64,000 nt of DNA from contig JAQWSN010000005.1 in NCBI GenBank assembly GCA_029243165.1, positions 62,001 to 126,000 of the forward strand, written 5' to 3'. The DNA is from Flavobacteriaceae bacterium (GTDB lineage Bacteria > Bacteroidota > Bacteroidia > Flavobacteriales > Flavobacteriaceae). The position numbers and the translations under genes are program-made. Below the pieces are notes generated by a model. That model was not told where the DNA came from and did no database searches. It saw only the letters and a list, made by a program, of their open reading frames with translations. Below, in pieces: positions 1-7,730 of the stretch (the first letter of the stretch is position 1; each line of letters opens with the position of its first letter).

Positions 1-2
1 AC

Positions 3-416
3 TTCAAATCTCCCTATGGTTACAACATGATAATCAAGTGTATTCCTTTAGAAGCAGTTCCAGGGATCTACACTTTTACCATGGCTGATTCCTATGGAGA
101 TGGTTGGCAAGGAAGTCATGTAAAGGTTACTGTAGATGGCACTACAACATACTATGGCATTCCTAGTCCTTATGCATCAGATGCAGGTCGAAATGAGCTC
201 TTAGAACCATTTTCTGGAAACGATTCCGGAGGAACCGCTAAACTTACAATACCTGAAGGTGCAAAAGTTATGTCCTTTGAGTGGAATAGTGGAGATTATC
301 CATCTGAATGTAGCTATTCAATCAAGTACACCAAATTAGATGGAACTGGAGAACAAACTGCTTTTATTGAAAGTAGTGTCTCCCCAGGGGTTAAATTTCT
401 AAGTATTTGTGAATAA
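3..416 (+). CDS. 3' end of a probable secreted or surface protein (partial, 5' end outside window)
   Basis: The reading frame is open to the left edge of the window (first full codon at 3) and stops with TAA at 414-416, so the ATG at 27 is probably internal. About 137 residues are visible. They look like a beta-rich extracellular domain: the motif DSYGDGW (a repeated theme in secreted CUB-like domains) followed by alternating hydrophobic and polar strands and many Gly, Ser, Thr and Tyr. The protein ends in KFLSICE with no recognisable type IX sorting domain. A strong terminator follows within 30 bp. Function cannot be named; a ligand-binding or adhesin module is an inference from composition only. 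Confidence 0.7.
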   Translation, partial: FKSPYGYNMIIKCIPLEAVPGIYTFTMADSYGDGWQGSHVKVTVDGTTTYYGIPSPYASDAGRNELLEPFSGNDSGGTAKLTIPEGAKVMSFEWNSGDYPSECSYSIKYTKLDGTGEQTAFIESSVSPGVKFLSICE

Positions 417-435
417 TTATTTTACACTAACAAAG

Positions 436-470
436 AAAAAAGGGGAACCCGTGGGTTCCCCTTTTTTTTT
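436..470 (+). terminator. Rho-independent terminator after the partial gene
   Basis: A G/C-rich palindrome (442-461, GGGGAACCC against GGGTTCCCC) is followed by a run of nine T (462-470) and preceded by an A-run, so it may work in both directions. It separates the partial surface-protein gene from rlmB. The rest of 417-538 holds only the rlmB promoter element. Confidence 0.9.
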
Positions 471-526
471 GATCTTAATTAGAAAAAGTTTTATTCATTT
501 TAACCGAGTGCCTTCATAAATTGAAT

Positions 527-534
527 TAATTTTG
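527..534 (+). promoter_or_regulatory. TAnnTTTG -7 promoter element for rlmB
   Basis: TAATTTTG matches the Bacteroidota -7 consensus TAnnTTTG. It ends only 4 bp before the ATG at 539, so the transcript would start at or within a few bases of the start codon. No clear TTG -33 element at the ideal 19-bp spacing is seen. Confidence 0.55.
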
Positions 535-538
535 GACC

Positions 539-1270
539 ATGGAAACTTTCACAATATTTGGAATAAGAGCTATTTTAGAGGCAATACACTCAGAAAAACC
601 AATTGATAAAGTATGGTTACTCAAAGGAACTCAGAGCAAACTTTTTGAACAACTTTTACATAAATTAAGAGAAAAGAATATTGCCTTTAGTTTCGTTCCT
701 GTGGAACGTCTAAGTCGCTTTTCTGAAAAAAATCATCAAGGTGCGGTTGCTCGAATAGGGGCTTTAAAAACATTCGAGATGGAACCTTTAATTGAGGAAG
801 TCATTCAAACCAAAAAGAATCCTATTTTCTTACTTTTAGATGGAATTACGGATGTTCGGAATTTCGGAGCTATTCTTCGCTCAGCTGCAGCATCAGGTGT
901 AGATGCAGTTTTTATTCCCTCAGGAGGAAGTGCGCCTTTGAACGGAGATACAATTAAAACCTCCGCTGGAGGTGCTTTTAAAGTTCCAATCTCAAAAGTA
1001 AATCATTTAAAGGATGTCATTTATTACCTCAAGGCACAGCAAGTCCCCTCCGTTGCCATAACAGAAAAAGCATCAGATACCTTGTACCAAACTGATCTCA
1101 AGGGTCCCGTTGCTCTTATTTTTGGATCGGAAGATATTGGAATATCGTCTGGAATATTAAAATTGGTTGATGCCAAAGCGAAACTACCCTTACACAATGA
1201 AATGGACTCTCTTAATGTTTCGGTGGCCTGTGGTATTGTTTTCTATGAAGCAATTCGTCAGCGATTGTAA
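539..1270 (+). CDS. rlmB: 23S rRNA (guanosine-2'-O-)-methyltransferase RlmB-like, SpoU/TrmH family
   Basis: 243 residues, the usual RlmB length. The N-terminal part (about 1-80) is the L30e-like substrate-binding domain beginning FGIRAILEAI. The C-terminal SPOUT domain carries the three family motifs: NFGAILRSAAASGVDAV (motif 1), LIFGSEDIGIS (motif 2) and the knot-forming LPLHNEMDSLNVSVACGI (motif 3) with the catalytic Asn/Ser region. The family transfers a methyl group from SAM to a ribose 2'-OH, here most likely G2251 of 23S rRNA in the peptidyl-transferase loop. The start is the ATG after TAATTTTGGACC, placing the gene almost directly on its promoter. A second SpoU-family gene lies at 6964-7695; the L30e-like N-terminus here makes RlmB the better call. 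Confidence 0.9.
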   Translation: METFTIFGIRAILEAIHSEKPIDKVWLLKGTQSKLFEQLLHKLREKNIAFSFVPVERLSRFSEKNHQGAVARIGALKTFEMEPLIEEVIQTKKNPIFLLLDGITDVRNFGAILRSAAASGVDAVFIPSGGSAPLNGDTIKTSAGGAFKVPISKVNHLKDVIYYLKAQQVPSVAITEKASDTLYQTDLKGPVALIFGSEDIGISSGILKLVDAKAKLPLHNEMDSLNVSVACGIVFYEAIRQRL

Positions 1271-1295
1271 TTAAAGAAACTGCTATCTTTAATCC

Positions 1296-2573
1296 ATGAA
1301 TACTCCTCTGGCAGAACGCATGCGACCCAAATCACTAAAAGACTATTTTGGTCAACAACATTTAGTGGGCCCAAAAGGGAGTTTAACCCAAATGATTGCA
1401 AACGGTGTGTTTCCTTCTTTAATTTTTTGGGGACCCCCTGGGACAGGCAAAACAACACTAGCCCAGCTTCTTGCCCTTGAAAAAGAACGTCCTTTTTATC
1501 AACTTTCAGCCATCAATGCGGGAGTCAAAGAAGTTAGAGAAATCATTCACAAAGCAGAACACTCGGGAGGATTATTTACAGGAAAAAGTCCTATTTTATT
1601 TATTGATGAAATACACCGATTTAGTAAGTCTCAACAAGACTCCTTGCTCAACGCTGTGGAAAAAGGAATTGTTACCTTGATCGGGGCAACCACTGAAAAT
1701 CCAAGTTTTGAAGTCATCAATGCCTTGTTATCTCGATGCCAAGTCTACATCCTTAATGCACTTGATAAAAAAGATTTAGAGAAGATCCTTGCAACTGCAT
1801 TAAAAAAAGACATTCAATTAAAAAATAAGAATATTCAAATTGTAGAGTCTGATGCCTTAATTGAACTTGCCGGTGGTGACGCAAGGAAACTACTTTCATT
1901 GTTTGAACTTGTTGTACAAGCACAAAAAACAAAAAACATTGATCTCACCAATGCACTAGTATTTGAAACCGTTCAAACCAACACCGTTCTTTTTGATAAA
2001 AATGGTGATTTTCATTACGATATCGTTTCAGCATTTATTAAATCCATAAGAGGAAGTGATCCCAATGCAGCAGTCTATTGGTTAGCAAGAATGATAGAGG
2101 CTGGTGAAGATATCGCTTTTATCGCACGAAGAATGCTCATACTAGCAGCTGAAGATATTGGTATTGCCAACCCAACGGCATTGGTGCTTGCAAATAGTAC
2201 CTTTCAAGCAGTAACCGCAGTAGGATATCCAGAAGGAAGAATTTTATTATCAGAATGTGCACTCTATTTAGCGAGTTCGCCGAAGAGTAATAAAGCCTAC
2301 AAAGCCATTGATCAAGCACTAGAAAAAGTAAAACAAACAGGGAATCTTCAAGTGCCCTTACACTTGCGAAATGCTCCTACCAAATTGATGAAAGATTTAG
2401 GCTATGGAAAAGGCTATCAATACGCGCATGATCATAAAAATCAATTTGCTGAACAAGAATTCTTACCCGAAGAAATCAGTGGTACAAAGTTTTACGACCC
2501 AGGGGAAAATACAAAAGAAAAAAGCATTCGTGACTTTCTAAAAATACGTTGGAAAGATAAATACAACTACTAA
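1296..2573 (+). CDS. rarA: replication-associated recombination protein A (RarA/MgsA), AAA+ ATPase
   Basis: 425 residues. Walker A GPPGTGKT (46-53), Walker B ILFIDEIHRF (about 100-109), a sensor-1 type stretch IGATTENPSF, and the C-terminal MgsA tetramerisation region (RMILAAEDIGIANPTAL, then YKAIDQALEKV). This is the WRNIP1/RarA clamp-loader-like family that acts at stalled replication forks. It starts 25 bp after rlmB and is probably co-transcribed with it. A TATCTTTA stretch before the ATG is one mismatch from the promoter consensus. The 3' end overlaps that of the convergent trkH by 4 bp. Confidence 0.94.
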   Translation: MNTPLAERMRPKSLKDYFGQQHLVGPKGSLTQMIANGVFPSLIFWGPPGTGKTTLAQLLALEKERPFYQLSAINAGVKEVREIIHKAEHSGGLFTGKSPILFIDEIHRFSKSQQDSLLNAVEKGIVTLIGATTENPSFEVINALLSRCQVYILNALDKKDLEKILATALKKDIQLKNKNIQIVESDALIELAGGDARKLLSLFELVVQAQKTKNIDLTNALVFETVQTNTVLFDKNGDFHYDIVSAFIKSIRGSDPNAAVYWLARMIEAGEDIAFIARRMLILAAEDIGIANPTALVLANSTFQAVTAVGYPEGRILLSECALYLASSPKSNKAYKAIDQALEKVKQTGNLQVPLHLRNAPTKLMKDLGYGKGYQYAHDHKNQFAEQEFLPEEISGTKFYDPGENTKEKSIRDFLKIRWKDKYNY

Positions 2574-4060
2574 GTCTTTTTCCAAAAAAATGGAGAAAAG
2601 AGAATAAGTACCGTAAAGAGCTCCAGACGCCCTAGAAGCATTAGGAAGCTTGCCCACCATTTGCCGGGCTCAGCAAGCGCTGCATAAGTGCTACTGGGGC
2701 CAAAATCACCAAGTGCAGGTCCTACGTTTCCGAGAGTTGATGCCGATAATCCAATAGCAGATTCAAAATCCAAACCTAAGCTCCCAAAACCGACAGCGCC
2801 AATTATAAAACTCAGCATGTAAAGTATAAAGAACCCAAGAATATTGTAGGCAATTCCATCACTGACCGTTTTTTTGTTGTAACGTGCTTGAATAATTGCA
2901 TTGGGATGTAAAGCCCTTTTAAATTCCAAAAAACCACTTTTTATCATCAACATATGTCGAACCACCTTTACCCCTCCTGAGGTAGAGCCAGATGACCCTC
3001 CAAGAAACATAAGTCCAAAGAAAACAACAGTCAAAAAGGGAGTCCATTGTGTGAAATCAGCTGAAACAAAACCAGTAGTTGTAATTACTGCAACTACCTG
3101 AAACAATGCTGATCGTATGCTAAATTCTAACCCTTGCCAAGAAAAGTTTTGTTGGGAAAGTAAGTTATGACCGGAATTTAAGATAACTACTGAGGTAAGT
3201 AGCGTAAAAATTAAAATAAAACTTAGATAAACTTTAAACTCCTCATCAGCGATTACTTTTTTAAATTTTCGAGTAAAAATAAAATAGCTCAGTACGAAGT
3301 TGGTACCAGCCAAAAACATAAAGAATACAATAATGTATTGAATTAAGGGTTGGTCATTCCAAAAAGCAATACTGGCATTTTTGGTAGAAAAGCCACCCGT
3401 AGAAACCGTGCTCATGGAATGATTTACCGCATCAAAAAATGACATTCCTGCGAGCCATAGGAAAAGTGTTTCCAAGAAAGTAAATAAGACATAAATCAAC
3501 CATAATCTTTTTGCGGTATCCGTGATTCTTGGATGTAACTTATCCCCTCCAGGACCGGGTGCTTCTGCTGTAAAAAGTTGAATCCCTCCAATTCCTAAAA
3601 AAGGAAGTATGGCAATCGCCAAAACAATAATCCCCATCCCTCCTATCCAATGCGTAGTACTGCGCCAAAACAAAATTCCATGGGGAAGAATTTCAATATC
3701 ATTTAGTACAGATGCACCAGTAGTGGTATATCCAGACATGGTTTCAAAAAAACTCGAAGCAAAGTTTGTAAACGTACCTGTAAGTAAATACGGTAAAGTC
3801 CCTGAAAATGCCATTAATATCCATCCCAGACTCACAATAAGATACCCTTCTCTTTTCTGGATTTGCTTTTGGTGTTGCCGACCAAACAACATGAGCAAGG
3901 CCCCTGATGACAATACCAAGAATGCAGCAAGAGTAATTTCAAATGTAACACCGTCTTGGTAACTGTAACTGACCAAAGATGAAAGTAGCATCAGACCTCC
4001 GTTAAAGAGAAGTAAAATACCCATCAGAAATACAACAATTCTGTAATTGAGATTTAGCAT
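2570..4060 (-). CDS. trkH: TrkH/KtrB-family potassium uptake membrane subunit
   Basis: 496 residues with about ten hydrophobic segments and the four pseudo-repeated selectivity loops of the SKT superfamily, for example TTTGASV, STGGFST, TTTGFVS and STLGNVGP. The central feature MGGSSGSTSGGVKV-like region (LGGSSGSTSGG) is the intramembrane gating loop. It forms the K+-conducting pore in the inner membrane. It lies 7 bp downstream of trkA, the cytosolic regulatory subunit, and the two surely form one operon. Length and loops fit TrkH; KtrB is the alternative name within the same superfamily. Confidence 0.93.
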   Translation of the reverse strand: MLNLNYRIVVFLMGILLLFNGGLMLLSSLVSYSYQDGVTFEITLAAFLVLSSGALLMLFGRQHQKQIQKREGYLIVSLGWILMAFSGTLPYLLTGTFTNFASSFFETMSGYTTTGASVLNDIEILPHGILFWRSTTHWIGGMGIIVLAIAILPFLGIGGIQLFTAEAPGPGGDKLHPRITDTAKRLWLIYVLFTFLETLFLWLAGMSFFDAVNHSMSTVSTGGFSTKNASIAFWNDQPLIQYIIVFFMFLAGTNFVLSYFIFTRKFKKVIADEEFKVYLSFILIFTLLTSVVILNSGHNLLSQQNFSWQGLEFSIRSALFQVVAVITTTGFVSADFTQWTPFLTVVFFGLMFLGGSSGSTSGGVKVVRHMLMIKSGFLEFKRALHPNAIIQARYNKKTVSDGIAYNILGFFILYMLSFIIGAVGFGSLGLDFESAIGLSASTLGNVGPALGDFGPSSTYAALAEPGKWWASFLMLLGRLELFTVLILFSPFFWKKT

Positions 4061-4067
4061 TTGCCTT

Positions 4068-5417
4068 TTATAAAAATAACTGCTCTATTCTTTTAATGGA
4101 CCGGGGCAAACAGCAAACTACAATCCGATCACCAGGCTCAATAGTGTAGTCACCAAGAGCTATTATTCCAATGTCTTTTTTGATGACACCTCCAATAATT
4201 GCAGTTCTAGGAAAATCTATGTCTTTGATTCTGTAATTTGCAACCTTTGAGTTTGCATTGACTACAAATTCTAAAATTTCTGCATTCAAATTATTGAGGG
4301 TTGTCATGTCTACCACATCTCCCTTTCGAATGTATCTAAAAATAGTATTTGCGGTAAGTAATTTTTTATTGATTAATGTATCTATGCCAATGGAATGGGA
4401 TAACTGAAAATAATCCATGTTTTCAACTAAGGCGATTGTCTTTTTCACATTCTTAGTTTTAGCCATCAAGCAAGACATGATATTGGTTTCAGAATTTTCA
4501 GTAACTGAAATAAAAGCATCCATACTTGAGAGTTCTTCCTCATCCAGAAGATCTGAATTTCTGCCATCACCGTGAATAACTAATGCATTGGGAAGTAAAT
4601 CAGCTATTTCAAATGCTTTTTTCTTATTCTTTTCAAGGATGGTGACTTTAAACTTTTTATCACATAGCTCGCGTGCTGTATTGTATCCAATTTTACCCCC
4701 ACCTAAAATCATAATATTCTTAATGGATGTTTTTTTCTTTCCTGTAAGCTTGTAAAGCTCCTCAACACCCTCTTTAAGAGTAATAAAAAAAACAGTGTCA
4801 CCCGTTTCAAAACAAGTATCTCCTCTTGGAATCATTGTGGTTTGTGTTCCTTTTCGCTGAATGGCGATAGGCATAAAATGAACGTCAGGGAAAATCGAAG
4901 CAGCATCTTTAACGCTTTTACCTACAAAAGGAACATCCTCGTCCAATCGTGTACCAATAAGTGTAAGTGCACCCTCCTCAAATTCATAACTATTTGAAAA
5001 TGCTGATTGATCCAGCAGTTGTTGAATTTCATTGGCTGCAAGTTCCTCAGGTGAAATCAATTCATCAACTCCAATTTCTTGAAAACTGATTGATTCTTTA
5101 GCCTTAATAAATTCAAAATTAGAAATCCTTGCAATGGTTCGTTTGCATCCTAACTGTTTTGCTAGCGCACAAATGGTAATGTTAGTAGCCTCTTCGGAAG
5201 TTACTGCAATAAAAAGGTCAGAAGACCCTACCTGTGCCTCTTGCATGAGCGACAAAGAAAGTGCGTCACCCTTAATTGCTTTGATATCCAAATGGGATTC
5301 GGCATAATTTAAACGCTCTTTTTCAGTATCTATTAAAGTGATATCGAGAGATTCAAAAGAGAGAAGTTTTGCCAAATGGAAACCTACTTCTCCTCCCCCT
5401 GCGATGATAATTTTCAT
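4068..5417 (-). CDS. trkA: Trk system potassium uptake regulatory protein TrkA
   Basis: 449 residues in two similar halves, each a Rossmann-fold RCK_N domain plus an RCK_C (TrkA_C) domain. The nucleotide-binding glycine motifs are IIAGGGEVGFHLAKLL at the N-terminus and IMILGGGKIGYNTAREL near residue 234. Both are followed by an acidic residue at the end of beta-2 (DTE, LEK), as in NAD(H)-binding domains. It binds TrkH on the cytosolic side and gates it in response to NAD(H) or ATP. First gene of the trkA-trkH operon, with a TATATTTG element at 5440-5447 upstream on the same strand. Confidence 0.95.
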   Translation of the reverse strand: MKIIIAGGGEVGFHLAKLLSFESLDITLIDTEKERLNYAESHLDIKAIKGDALSLSLMQEAQVGSSDLFIAVTSEEATNITICALAKQLGCKRTIARISNFEFIKAKESISFQEIGVDELISPEELAANEIQQLLDQSAFSNSYEFEEGALTLIGTRLDEDVPFVGKSVKDAASIFPDVHFMPIAIQRKGTQTTMIPRGDTCFETGDTVFFITLKEGVEELYKLTGKKKTSIKNIMILGGGKIGYNTARELCDKKFKVTILEKNKKKAFEIADLLPNALVIHGDGRNSDLLDEEELSSMDAFISVTENSETNIMSCLMAKTKNVKKTIALVENMDYFQLSHSIGIDTLINKKLLTANTIFRYIRKGDVVDMTTLNNLNAEILEFVVNANSKVANYRIKDIDFPRTAIIGGVIKKDIGIIALGDYTIEPGDRIVVCCLPRSIKRIEQLFL

Positions 5418-5439
5418 ATGATTGTATCGAAATACAGTT

Positions 5440-5447
5440 CAAATATA
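5440..5447 (-). promoter_or_regulatory. TAnnTTTG -7 element for trkA-trkH
   Basis: Read on the minus strand the bases are TATATTTG, a full match to TAnnTTTG, 22 bp upstream of the trkA ATG. No TTG at the ideal -33 position was found. Confidence 0.5.
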
Positions 5448-5500
5448 CAAATATTCAATAGGGAAGTATAAAATTCACTCAAACATGAGGGTCAAATACG

Positions 5501-5508
5501 TATCTTTG
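5501..5508 (+). promoter_or_regulatory. TAnnTTTG -7 element for ubiE
   Basis: TATCTTTG is a full match to the Bacteroidota -7 consensus, 7 bp before the ATG at 5516. The predicted 5' leader is very short. Confidence 0.55.
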
Positions 5509-5515
5509 CCTCGCT

Positions 5516-6259
5516 ATGAAACAATCCATTAAACCCAATCAAAATCATCCTGAAACAAAAAAGAAACAGGTCACTCACATGTTTGATGGGATTTCTGCGA
5601 GTTATGATATTCTCAATCGAATCATTACCCTTGGGATTGATGTTCTGTGGCGCAAACGAGTTGTAAATTTACTGAGAAAAGAACATCCAAAAAGTTTACT
5701 CGATATTGCCACAGGAACAGGAGATTTGGTCATTGAACTTGCCCAATTGGATGCAAAAAAAATTATTGGTCTTGACATATCACCAGGAATGCTAGAAATT
5801 GGAAAACAAAAGGTGAAAAAAAAGCAATTGGACAATCGTATTGATATGCAATTAGGAGATTCTGAAGCGCTCCATTTTGACAAGCATACTTTTGATGCCG
5901 TTACCATTGCATTTGGTGTTAGAAACTTTGAAAACTTAGACTTGGGCTTAAAAGAAATTTTTCGTGTGCTAAAACCCAACGGTACTATTGTTGTTTTAGA
6001 AACGGCCGTTCCAAAAAACCCGATCCTGAAAGGCTTTTATTCTTTTTACACCCAAAAAATCATGCCTCTGGTTGGAAAAATGTTTTCTAAAGATCGCTCT
6101 GCTTATCAATATTTATCAGATTCAGCAGCAATTTTCCCTTGTGGTGAAGCTTTTAACAATATTTTACGTAAAAATGGGTTTATACAAGTAGAAGATTTCC
6201 CACAAACCTTAGGGGTTTCTTCTATTTATTTTGGTAAAAAACCTAGACATCTTACTTAG
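5516..6259 (+). CDS. ubiE: demethylmenaquinone methyltransferase (UbiE/MenG)
   Basis: 247 residues. Class I SAM methyltransferase: MFDGISASYDILNRIITLGIDVLWRK is the characteristic UbiE N-terminus (seen in part as FDGISASYD), LLDIATGTGDLVIELA is SAM motif I, and the C-terminal FGVRNFENL and LETAVPKNP segments are family signatures. In menaquinone-using Bacteroidota this enzyme performs the last step of menaquinone synthesis at the inner membrane. The last 29 bp overlap the next gene, porT/sprT; this ubiE-porT neighbourhood recurs in flavobacteria as far as I recall. Very secure. Confidence 0.96.
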   Translation: MKQSIKPNQNHPETKKKQVTHMFDGISASYDILNRIITLGIDVLWRKRVVNLLRKEHPKSLLDIATGTGDLVIELAQLDAKKIIGLDISPGMLEIGKQKVKKKQLDNRIDMQLGDSEALHFDKHTFDAVTIAFGVRNFENLDLGLKEIFRVLKPNGTIVVLETAVPKNPILKGFYSFYTQKIMPLVGKMFSKDRSAYQYLSDSAAIFPCGEAFNNILRKNGFIQVEDFPQTLGVSSIYFGKKPRHLT

Positions 6260-6977
6260 AATAAAACTTATCCTGCTTAGCTGCTTTTTTGCAAATAGTC
6301 TTTATTGCCAGTATCCCGTTGTCAAAGAACGTCTAATAAACCTTCCCTCTTTTGATAAAAAACAGCTGCACTATGGCTATTTTTTAGGAGTGAATCAATA
6401 CGACTTCAAGTTTGAATATATTGACACCTATTACGAAAAACTCAAATACAAAGATGTAGCTGTTGAGCAAAAAAAGGGATTCAGTGTGGGTTTGATTGGA
6501 GATTTGCGTATTAATGAATACCTAAACTTACGTTTTGAACCTGGCCTTTTTTACAACAGACGGGAGTTAGTTTTTCCAGAATATTCTGATTTTACCCGAG
6601 AGTCTGATCGGTTGAGAGAAATCAAATCTACTTACATCCATTTACCGCTTCTAATAAAAATAAGTACCAAACGGATCAATAACTTTAGACCCTTTATTGT
6701 AGGAGGCTTTTCCACAGATTTCAACCTGTCCAGTAATGAAAAAAACTCTGATGACAATGCCAGCAATGTCTTCCGAACTACCTCGCAAAACATCAATTAT
6801 GAATTGGGTTTGGGTTTTGACTTTTATCTTTACTATTTCAAATTTTCACCTTCCCTTAGAGGTATTTTTTCTATGCAAAATGAAATGATTCCCGACAATG
6901 ATCCTGAGAGCGCTTGGACAGGAAAAATCAATAATATGTTCTCCAGAGGGGTTGCCTTAATCATTACTTTTGAGTAG
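6231..6977 (+). CDS. porT: PorT/SprT-type outer membrane beta-barrel protein of the type IX secretion and gliding machinery
   Basis: About 248 residues from the TTG at 6231; no upstream or near ATG exists in frame, so the exact start is uncertain. A signal peptide (hydrophobic stretch LILLSCFFANSLYCQ) is followed by a conserved-looking motif LHYGYFLGVNQYDFKFEY and alternating amphipathic strands ending in an aromatic-rich tail IITFE, typical of an eight-stranded outer membrane barrel. PorT (SprT in Flavobacterium) is required for type IX protein secretion. The call rests on this motif plus position directly after ubiE. It overlaps ubiE by 29 bp and converges with the next gene over 14 bp. Confidence 0.85.
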   Translation: MVKNLDILLRIKLILLSCFFANSLYCQYPVVKERLINLPSFDKKQLHYGYFLGVNQYDFKFEYIDTYYEKLKYKDVAVEQKKGFSVGLIGDLRINEYLNLRFEPGLFYNRRELVFPEYSDFTRESDRLREIKSTYIHLPLLIKISTKRINNFRPFIVGGFSTDFNLSSNEKNSDDNASNVFRTTSQNINYELGLGFDFYLYYFKFSPSLRGIFSMQNEMIPDNDPESAWTGKINNMFSRGVALIITFE

Positions 6978-7695
6978 GAGGCCGCATTAACTCACTTAAA
7001 ACAATAGCAGTTGCAGTAGCTACATTCAAGCTCTCTGCCCTTTGGTTTGCCCCCCTAAAATGTGGGATAGACAATTCACCATCCAACACACGGGTAACCT
7101 TTGGTGAGATTCCATGGGATTCACTTCCGAAAACATAACTTGCTTGACCTGAAGGTTTTGCCTCATAAATTGAATCCCCTCGTGCTGTGGCACCATAAAT
7201 TGGTTTATCTAAAGATTTTAAAGAGTCTGCCAATTCCGTTACATAATGACACTGAACCCTAACTATGGATCCCATTGAAGCCTGAATTACTTTTGGATTA
7301 AAACAATCAACCGTTGTTTCACTGCAAATCAATTCGGAAAAGCCAAACCAGTCACACAATCGAATAATTGTTCCAAGATTTCCTGGATCACTCACCCCGT
7401 CAACCGCTACGGTGATTGGTTCGTTAAGAATCTCTGACCTTTTAGGCATCTTAAAAACACCCAAAACGGGACTTGGTGTTTTAAACTGGGTTAACTGTTT
7501 CATTTCCTCCCATTTTAGGAGTTGTGCATCAGGATGAAAAGCCTGATCCATAGAAAACAGAAATTCAAAAGTCCAACCCGAAGCAATCAATTCCAAAACT
7601 ACTTTCTCACCCTCGGCTACAAAAAGTCCATCGGTTTTACGATGCTTTTTTTTACTTAATTGAAGGATTTGCTTGCGTTGATTCTTAGAGAGCAT
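6964..7695 (-). CDS. TrmH/SpoU-family RNA 2'-O-ribose methyltransferase
   Basis: 243 residues. An N-terminal L30e-like segment (KHRKTDGLFVAEGEKVV, a signature of the SpoU subfamily next to RlmB) precedes the SPOUT domain with motif 1 DPGNLGTIIRLCDWFG, motif 2 YVFGSESHGIS and motif 3 SLNVATATAIVLSEL. It should methylate a ribose in rRNA or tRNA using SAM; the target is not deducible. Divergent from tamL with 35 bp between starts, convergent with porT. Paralogue of the gene at 539-1270 but clearly distinct in its N-terminus. Confidence 0.88.
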   Translation of the reverse strand: MLSKNQRKQILQLSKKKHRKTDGLFVAEGEKVVLELIASGWTFEFLFSMDQAFHPDAQLLKWEEMKQLTQFKTPSPVLGVFKMPKRSEILNEPITVAVDGVSDPGNLGTIIRLCDWFGFSELICSETTVDCFNPKVIQASMGSIVRVQCHYVTELADSLKSLDKPIYGATARGDSIYEAKPSGQASYVFGSESHGISPKVTRVLDGELSIPHFRGANQRAESLNVATATAIVLSELMRPPTQK

Positions 7696-7705
7696 AAAAA
7701 TGACT

Positions 7706-7713
7706 TATTTTTG
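7706..7713 (+). promoter_or_regulatory. TAnnTTTG -7 element for tamL
   Basis: TATTTTTG is a full consensus match 17 bp before the GTG start of the BamA/TamA-family gene, in the 35-bp divergent gap. Confidence 0.5.
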
Positions 7714-7730
7714 GAGTTAAATTCCATAGT

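Noticed and set aside
436-470. attenuator or riboswitch before rlmB
   Set aside because: The hairpin with T-run lies directly after a stop codon and upstream of the rlmB promoter, so it is a plain terminator.
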